Shown here: positions 57,132-64,000 of the stretch, piece after piece
Numbering within the stretch: the first letter of the stretch is position 1
Layout: each line of letters opens with the position of its first letter
Source: Channa striata
Lineage: Eukaryota > Chordata > Actinopteri > Anabantiformes > Channidae
DNA: 64,000 nucleotides
NCBI GenBank assembly: GCA_033026295.1
Contig: CM065178.1
Location: 22,211,781 to 22,275,780, forward strand
Direction: 5' to 3'
The notes under the pieces: generated by a model
What the model was told of the DNA's origin: nothing
The model's input: the letters and a program-made list of their open reading frames with translations, nothing else
Database searches by the model: none
Made by a program: the position numbers and the translations under genes

Positions 57132-60100
57132 TGTACAGATTCCATCCATCCATCCATTTAGTCCTTTGAGAACATGTTCACGCCTGTGTGAGTGTATCAA
57201 CATCACATCCCCCCATCCTCCTCACTTCTCACAACAGATTATGAATGTTGGAGTTGACTGATATGACTTTGAAATCTCCAAAGCCCCTAACCCCTGGGAA
57301 CATACCTGTTCTTGCAGGCCTCAAACACACAGGTGCCTCATTTCAAAAGCCTCCAGCCCTCCTCCATTCCTCTCCCTCGCTCCTTTCCCTCTCTCATTTA
57401 TTCCCATCCCCTTATGGCTGCAACTTTACCCCTCAACTGAACTAGGGGCCTATTGAAATACCTCCCCCTGGTCCAGTCTGCACTTCAAAGTCGACTTCCA
57501 CCCTCGAGCTAGATCCGAGGGGGCAGTTGGGCCAGAAAAGGGCCCAGCCCCTGAATAGTTAGGACTTCAAAGCCTGTAACTTAGTTATGAGCTGTTTGAA
57601 AATTGGAGAACACTTTTAAAAAAGTAGGTGATTGATGCTATCACCTAGTGTAAAGTTGATACTGTAATTATAACTGTCTGACCAGAACTTTGGATAAAAT
57701 TACTTGTACAAAACACCTAACATGTGAATTTATTTTAGTTTATGAAAAGGAGAAAGAGGCGTTTGTGCTTTTGGTTTGTTCACATAGTTTTAACCTGATT
57801 GAAAAACCCTAAATTTGAACCTTTTATGACGAAAATGTTCAGCTTTTTAACTATGGATGACTTCACTACGCACATATATTCATTTTTATCAGTTTTTAAG
57901 TTATAATGTACGTTAGCTCTTTAATTGTTAGTTTTCATAACACACATTTCACGCTATGGAACAGTAACAATTAAAAAATAGTAACATTTTACTGAACTAA
58001 CTCAACCTAATGAATGTGTTCTTCCTTCTCTGAAAAGTTACAGTCTTAAAGCTCAATACGCAACATCCAGCAATTGCATGGAAAAAATATCATCAGTCAG
58101 ATTGAAATCATTCTGATTTATGCATTTTCAAAACAAAAAAACAAAACATGGTTCCACCCACTGAGAACATTTAGTCTGCTGATGATTGAAGAGAATAAGA
58201 TGTTTTTCAGCTTTAGAGGTTTATTTGATCCCAGGGAAGGAAGGATATCTGGATATCTTCGTAAAAATAAATGTTAAAAAAGGTCAAATATTGTAGATTG
58301 AAATTTCTACTGTAGCTTTAAATGAAACAAGTGTGTGAGTTTGGTGAACGGCACCTACTGTGGCCACTGTTGGCACTTTGGGCACATTGCACTTGTTATG
58401 CTGTAACTTCGTCCCGTTGTGGGTCGATTCCTTCAGAAACATTATCATGAGCATTTTGAACTTAAAAATATGCAAGTGCAGAAAAAAATATCATCAGCTA
58501 GTTGATGTCAGAATGTAACTGAAGTTTGCAACAACGTCATCCAGCGGATTATTTCGTGTTGTGTGTCTTTGTTGTGGCTCTTCAGCCGCTACGTTTGTCG
58601 GTGAAGGGAATTTTGAAATTGAGTTGCCCTCAGTGGCACAAAAACAATTCTGCCAGAGAGGTGAGAGCGAACCAAGGCAATACACGATGAGCTGGAATGT
58701 GCTGTGATGCTCCGTCAAGGAGCAGTTTCAGGTTATACTATATTATTCACTTTGCCACTTCATACTTTGCTGTAATAAAAAAAAACAACACGTGAACAAC
58801 AGCTTCTTTAACTTTACAGCTTCATGTGAGCTTTGGGAAGACACTCCATAAATAACATTTGGGTTATTTTTATTATTACGAAAGGACTCTCCACCATCCC
58901 TCCCACTGTGCTGGTGTTTTTCCCCTCTGTCCTTTCAACTTATAATTCGTTGCAGAGCATTTCATGTGAGCTTCCCGCTGGGATTTGTCCAGTGACATCA
59001 TTGCAAACATGCAACATAACAGCCGGACGGAGTCAATAGTCGTCACCGTACTGTGTCATCATGGGGAAAGCATCTCCCACAGTCTGGGGGCTGTGGGCCC
59101 CCTAATTGCTTTATGTAATAACATGCTGCACTGATGCACTCTTCTGGGAGCCATGAATGTAAATGTTCCCCCGTCCTCGTCGTTTTCTTTCTTCATTAAA
59201 ACATAGCGTCAGCACCGTGCCAACAAAGGGACAATTCACAGAGGATGGGAGCCCAGCGCGTACAGCCAGTGCTTTGCTGAAGGTCGTATCAAACACATCC
59301 AAATTTTCCCTTTGGGTATTATTAGTAACATGTGAGTGTTCATCCCATATTCACATATCCAGGCAAGTCTGTCATGGTAATGATGCATTAATCTATGAGC
59401 AGAGACGTCAGGGATGAGCTACACAGACAGGACACAACACACGTGTTTACAGAAACATAGACGTAGATTCTGATCTCCAGCTGAAAAGCAAAAGCAAACA
59501 TCCACCAGGATTAATAAATACATTTTTATACGAGTGCTCGCATCGTTTTCCCCTTAGAAAGACCAGTGCCTCATAAATTAGGTTAAGTGCTAACACTGCA
59601 GTATTTTAATGAATCTCCTAAAAAGGAAAAGCCCTGCTGGGTGAACTTGAGTAAGATCTGCAGTCATTTACATTTACTGTAAGTGAAGTGTCTTGGTTCA
59701 GTGCTGCAACTAATCATTGTTTTCATTACTGATGATCTTGGCAATTATTTTCTTGACTAAGGGAGTAAATGTTTGGTTTAAAGATGTACAAAAATTGACC
59801 TCTAGAATTTCCTTAACCCCAGGGTGATGTCTTGAAATATTTTTTCAACTTAAATTCAGTTTACGATAGAGCAGTGAAATGCAGCATATCCTAAAGTTAA
59901 AAGGGCAGTAAAAAAAAACTAGAGAAAAACAGCCGAACAACTTTATAATACCACATCAAAAAACCTTATTTTAGCTAATGAATTTTACTCAAGCTGCTTA
60001 ACCTGCGTACATCCTCCGACTCGAACAGTCCACTGCCAGAAATGGCACATTACAAAGCCAGTCATGTACTGGAGTCATTCTCGTCCTCAGCACTCTCTCA

Positions 60101-61789
60101 AGCTAAACAAGCAGACAGCTGATTCGTCTCAGGGTGGCCTTGAGTTTAGACACGGGTTTAGAGAGACTCGAGCGTCAGGAGAGGATCCACAGCTGCTGGG
60201 AAAAAAGTGAGTAATAAAAAAAAAGGATATTTTAAAAATAATTTCAAAGTCCCAAATGGTCAACACATTCCCTTTGGATCATCTGTAAGATGTAAAGATT
60301 TGATTCGTGTAAGTTAAAGGTATGTGCAAAGGTGAAGGTGCAGTTTTACAAATCCCTCTTGGACTGAGAGCCGGCAGCAGCCAGCAGAGGGCAGGCTTGG
60401 AGTGAAAGAGCAACATACCTGGGAGTCATTGGAACATTAGAAAGTTTGCCCCAATGCATTTTGTGGTAGGGCCATAAAAGAAATCTGATGTCATTTCATT
60501 ATTACACCTGCAGACACTGTACCTTTAACGTCCCATCATTTCTAGATTTTATCAGTCAGTGTCCTAATCTGCATTTCATGTGTGTGAGAGACCCAGAGCA
60601 ACAGAAACTCTGTCATAAGACAGATACGAGACATGTGGTGTGGATCAGGATTCATAAAACAGAGTGACGTCCAGCGTGATCTGTAAATTATTGTCACGCT
60701 GGAGGCGCTGAAGAACTTCTTAAGATTTTTTTTTTCTTTTTTAGAGTCCAAACACATGTTGACCATCACGCTTTCTTCCAAAGGCGGCTGCATTCCTGAC
60801 CTAAAAAGTCCTCACAGTTGGTTTTCATAATCACACTGCCACACAGCTGACAGCAAGATGAGACCTCGTTTTCCAGGGTTTTTCAAACATCTATCACCGT
60901 GCAGAGCTCTCCCTTCATTTGGAGGCTGAAAAAGGTCAGTTTGACGGAATGATTGGAAACAGACATTTCTAATGTTCATTCACTACTGTTGTCTAATAAT
61001 GTGAAAAAAATGTATTTTTCCTTCTTTAAACCGGGAACTCTGATTTTAAACTGCATTAAAGATGGAAAAATGTACATGTAGTATCCACGTGCATTTGCAT
61101 GGTGCAGTTTCATGAATTGTTCAAGTTGCACAAAGATTGAAGTGATCTCCTCTTGTAGGAATGAAAACACAGTGTTTATGTATTCTTTCAGTGTCACTTC
61201 AAGAAACAATGCCGTGATTTGTAGAGCGAGCAGCCTCACAGGCTGAAAGAAAAGGCACCAGGCAGAAGAAGTTCTGCAGGAACTGCTTGGCATGGCAGTT
61301 TCACAATAGACACTTTATTTTCTAAGGAGAATGACTGGAAATGTCTTTCTGCAGTGAGCGAAAGCAACTGTTTGCTGAACAAAGAGAAGTGCATGACATG
61401 GCTGAATATTTTAAAGAGTATATAATGAAACCAATGTTTATCAATAAATACACGATGAATCATGAATGGTAAACTTTCACACAATTATAAGTTTTCCATT
61501 CAGCCACTAATTTGACTTTCTGCAGATAGAAATTACGTCAAATTGCATTTAAACACTTAGAGGTCTGTAAAATGCCTAAAATGATCTATGATTAGCTTGT
61601 CAGGCCTGTCTTGATGACGACAACTTCTCTAACGATCAAAGGCAACAGTTCACTGGATCCACTGGCCTAAGGACTGGTGTGCAATTATATGTGTACAAGT
61701 CAACTGCCTCTAATTAATGTGCAATCCAACAACTGCAGCGTCTTGGTAGAGAAATGATAAGTTCTAAATTAATACATGGAAGTCTAGAT

Positions 61790-62620
61790 GGATAAATCAA
61801 AAAATAATCAAAAAAAAAAACTTGAAAAATAAGTAAAAACAGAGACAGAATGTCTAAAAAATAGACACGAAAATAACCACAGACAGACTCCAAATGACTA
61901 AACCTGGACACAAGATGACAAAAAAAAACGGGCACAAACCATTCAAAAGTGAAAATATCCAAATCAAACAGAAAATAGCCAATTTAATAAATAAATAACG
62001 ATTAAAAACTGGCTACCAAATGACCAAAATGAACACAAATAATGGAAGAATTGCAATTATGTAACAAAATGTACAGGCATAAAAAGTTGAAAAACTAATG
62101 GTTAAGAACACAAACAGACTCAAATGACAAGACGACAGAAAATGGGCAAAAAGTGTCAGAAAATGAGGCAAACTGGCTGAATATTTAATGACAGAATCCA
62201 AATCAAACACAAAACAGCCAAAAACAAGCGCGAAAGAAAAATTAAGTTATTAAATACAGACTCCAAAATGGCAAAAACTGGACACAAAACGGCCACAAAT
62301 GAATGCAAATTATCAAAAAAATGGCAAACACTTCCCCCAAAAAAGGCACAAAACCTCCAAAAATAGACATCAAATGAGAAAATAAACCCATACAAGATGA
62401 CAAAATACAGACATAAAACATTAAAAACAAATGCAAAACTCCCACAGAGACTCAAATGGCCCAAACTGGACACAAGACGACAGAAAACTGGCACTAAATG
62501 TTCAAGTGGTGACTCAAATCTTTCAGAAAATATCCAAAAACAAACACAAAATTGCCAAAAAAAACTGACACGAAACAAAGGTAAAGTTACCACCAACAGA
62601 CACAACGTGCCCAGAAAGGA
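61790..62620. repeat. A-rich degenerate satellite-like repeat, about 830 bp
   Basis: Irregular tandem phrases such as CAAATGACTAAACCTGGACA, CACAAGATGACAAAAA, CTGGACACAAAACGGCC and CCAAAAATAGACATCAAATG recur roughly every 30-60 nt. On the minus strand the lack of stops yields spurious Phe/Leu/Val-rich ORFs. Related sequence occurs at 42480-42630. Confidence 0.75.
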
Positions 62621-62669
62621 GTGGACCCCCCCCCCGCCCCCCAGTCTTCAGTCCGAATCCCTCAGTGAA

Positions 62670-62693
62670 CACTGATGGATGGATAGATGGATG
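62670..62693. repeat. (GATG)n short tetranucleotide repeat
   Basis: GATGGATGGATAGATGGATG, at the border of the A-rich repeat. Confidence 0.85.
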
Positions 62694-63273
62694 CAACAAC
62701 AAAGTCATAGTTTATTAAATACCAGGCACATAAAGGAAGAACATGTATTATGTGGATCCCAAAAATACGTTTCAACACAATCAGTGTAATAAAGTGTTGG
62801 AAAACTTTGATCCGGCTCCTGTAGATTCTGCTGCTCTGAGCTCGGGATCAGACTGAAAAATTAGCCCGGTTAAATCACGAAGCTTCTGAAGAGGGTCGTG
62901 TTTGTTTTAAGGTGGTACGGCAACAAAAAAAAAACCCAAAAAACCAAAACGTGTCCAAGTCCGGACAGAGCAGCACCGGGCAGCGGGGGGACGGGGTCGC
63001 ACCCGCAGCTGTAACTGAGCCCAGCCTCACACCGGACTCGACGAAACCGGACCAGGTCCGGCCGTAACACGCGGCGCCGACTCGTCCCGCATTAAGAGCG
63101 GCGCCGTGCTCCGCCGCGCCTCCTTAACTGAGCGCTGGCACTTCATAGCGGGGAGCGCGAAGGAGAGGGTCAGAAAGATCGGTGGGTGGGGACAGAGCCC
63201 GTTTGGGCCGGAGAGAAAAAAGAGTAGAAAAAAAATCACGTGTTCGGAGATCAAAGGAGATCCGCTTTGTAGA
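62694..63273. promoter_or_regulatory. znrf3: CpG-rich presumed znrf3 promoter region
   Basis: GC and CpG content rise sharply from about 62960 (for example GCGGCGCCGACTCGTCCCGC near 63072-63091). No TATA box was found. The region precedes the purine tract and the first exon. The transcription start cannot be placed. Confidence 0.4.
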
Positions 63274-63342
63274 GGAGGAGGAGGAGGAGGGGGAGGGGGG
63301 TGAGAAAGAAAGGGAGGGAGGGCGAGCGAGAGAGAGGGAGGG

Positions 63343-63377
<35 letters not shown>

Positions 63378-63411
63378 AGAGGGAGAGAGAGGGAGAGAGA
63401 GGGAGCGTTTG
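63274..63411. repeat. Purine tract (GGA/GA)n upstream of znrf3
   Basis: About 138 nt almost entirely of A and G on the plus strand: (GAG)n, then GGGAGG runs, then (GA)n. It lies about 190 nt before the znrf3 ATG, in or just upstream of the 5'UTR. Overlapping Glu/Arg or Ser/Leu/Pro ORFs are artefacts of the repeat. Confidence 0.9.
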
Positions 63412-63603
63412 CAGGCGGTGTAATTGACAAGACTCGCAGTGGCGAAATAAACACGCTTCAGCCCAGACGCAGCTTTTATCGCACGATCCTGCCTCGTTTG
63501 ACGCATCGGCCACAGCGCGCGACGCCCGGATTTCACGTCGTCGAACCCGATTAATTCATCCGTGTGAAATTATGTCCCGATCGGCGCAGATCCAGCCGGC
63601 AAG

Positions 63604-63834
63604 ATGATGATTTCGCCAAGGAGAAGCGCAGATCGCGTTCCCGACGCGGTGGTCCTGGTGATCCTGCTGGTCGCCGCTTCTCTTGGTACCGTCTTCGCCA
63701 AGGATACTGCCTTTGTGGAAGTGGTTCTGTTCGAGTCCAGTCCCAGTGGGGATTATACTACTTACACGACTGGCTTGCAGGGACGGTTCTCCAAAGCAGG
63801 AGCCACCATCAGCGCGGAGGGGGAGATCGTTCAA
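63604..63834 (+). CDS. znrf3: E3 ubiquitin ligase ZNRF3, exon 1 (gene continues past window)
   Basis: ZNRF3 is a single-pass RING E3 ligase that removes Frizzled receptors from the plasma membrane and is antagonised by R-spondin. Only exon 1 is present: 77 codons from ATG 63604 (a second ATG follows directly) to the donor CAA|GTACGT, phase 0. Residues about 14-32 (AVVLVILLVAASLGTVFA) form a signal peptide. The mature N-terminus begins KDTAFVEVVLFESSPSGDYT and goes on through a Gly-Arg-Phe strand to SAEGEIVQ, nearly identical to mammalian ZNRF3. The related RNF43 diverges more here. The signal peptide is shorter and less Arg/Pro-rich than in human. The RING domain is outside the window. CpG-rich leader; divergent from xbp1. 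Confidence 0.93.
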
Positions 63835-63973
63835 GTACGTGCAAAGTGTCTTTTTCTCCTCTCACCGGGAAATGACAAGCCGCAGCCCCGGGAGCCGGAC
63901 TCCGGCTTTACCGAGCTGTCCGTAAAACTTTTCCACGGGGGCTGAGGGGGGGTTCACGGGAGTAGTACACGGC

Positions 63974-63990
63974 GTGTGTGTGTGTGTGTG
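63974..63990. repeat. Short (GT)n tract
   Basis: About eight GT units in znrf3 intron 1, near the end of the window. Confidence 0.9.
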
Positions 63991-64000
63991 AGGATGGTAC

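Larger units (their letters stand above)
47339..61789. other. Gene-free interval between xbp1 and znrf3
   Basis: No exon could be supported on either strand. It contains a tRNA-related repeat at 48030-48150, (CA/GT)n tracts near 49619, 51363, 56750 and 57110, a perfect hairpin at 54771-54800 and a CCATC repeat near 57142-57158. The rest is AT-rich and unremarkable. Confidence 0.6.

Noticed and set aside
58215..58245. TTTATTTGATCCCAGGGAAGG resembling a LINE 3' terminus
   Set aside because: Only about 20 nt of similarity and no readable pol remnant.
62156..62605. Long hydrophobic minus-strand ORFs near 62 kb
   Set aside because: Produced by the A-rich repeat, which lacks stops when read on the minus strand.
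63027..63536. 169-codon Ser/Leu/Pro ORF on the minus strand
   Set aside because: Artefact of the purine tract; no domain, and it lies in the znrf3 leader.
1..64000. CRISPR arrays, phage, operons or integrated virus
   Set aside because: No spaced direct repeats, no prokaryotic gene packing and no viral gene set; all genes are vertebrate and intron-bearing.

Overview
The window is nuclear DNA of a ray-finned (teleost-like) fish. Genes are split by GT-AG introns, (CA)n microsatellites are frequent, and there are fragments of repeats that look like common fish families. The recognisable proteins are vertebrate ones: a small heat-shock protein, a CCDC60 homologue, XBP1 and the first exon of ZNRF3. 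No bacterial or viral gene set is present. All exon coordinates were worked out by hand from splice signals, reading phase and remembered family features; no alignment was run.

Layout. (1) 1-1855: no recognised gene; possibly the 3' end of a + strand transcript near 960, then a 34-nt T run. (2) 1856-4160, minus strand: a four-exon HSPB1-type small heat-shock protein. Its last exon adds an unusual Glu-rich tail of about 175 residues, and a TATA box lies upstream at 4313-4319. (3) 5315-5930: a decayed RNase H-bearing LINE. (4) About 7770-34159, plus strand: a CCDC60 homologue with twelve phase-consistent coding exons from 10919 onward and a less certain first exon in a GC-rich promoter region. 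(5) 34160-44875: intergenic, with one unexplained exon-like segment (34523-34687), a LINE tail (38745-39285) and simple repeats. (6) 44976-47138, minus strand: xbp1, complete in five exons, with the 26-nt IRE1-type intron and the overlapping XBP1u and XBP1s frames. (7) 47340-63100: about 16 kb without a recognised gene. (8) 63604-63834, plus strand: znrf3 exon 1, behind a long purine tract; the gene runs off the window.

How the genes relate. xbp1 (minus) and znrf3 (plus) are divergent neighbours, as I recall them in human 22q12. The small heat-shock gene next to ccdc60 recalls the human HSPB8-CCDC60 pair on 12q24, although the protein itself looks more like HSPB1. The window would therefore join two segments that are separate in human. 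XBP1 and the heat-shock protein both belong to protein-quality control, but nothing in the sequence shows shared regulation. The best findings are the acidic tail of the heat-shock protein, the IRE1 splice hairpins and dual-frame coding of xbp1, RFX X-box-like sites in ccdc60, an orphan exon-like segment, a 290-bp inverted-terminal-repeat element and several perfect short hairpins. I found no convincing new multi-gene system.
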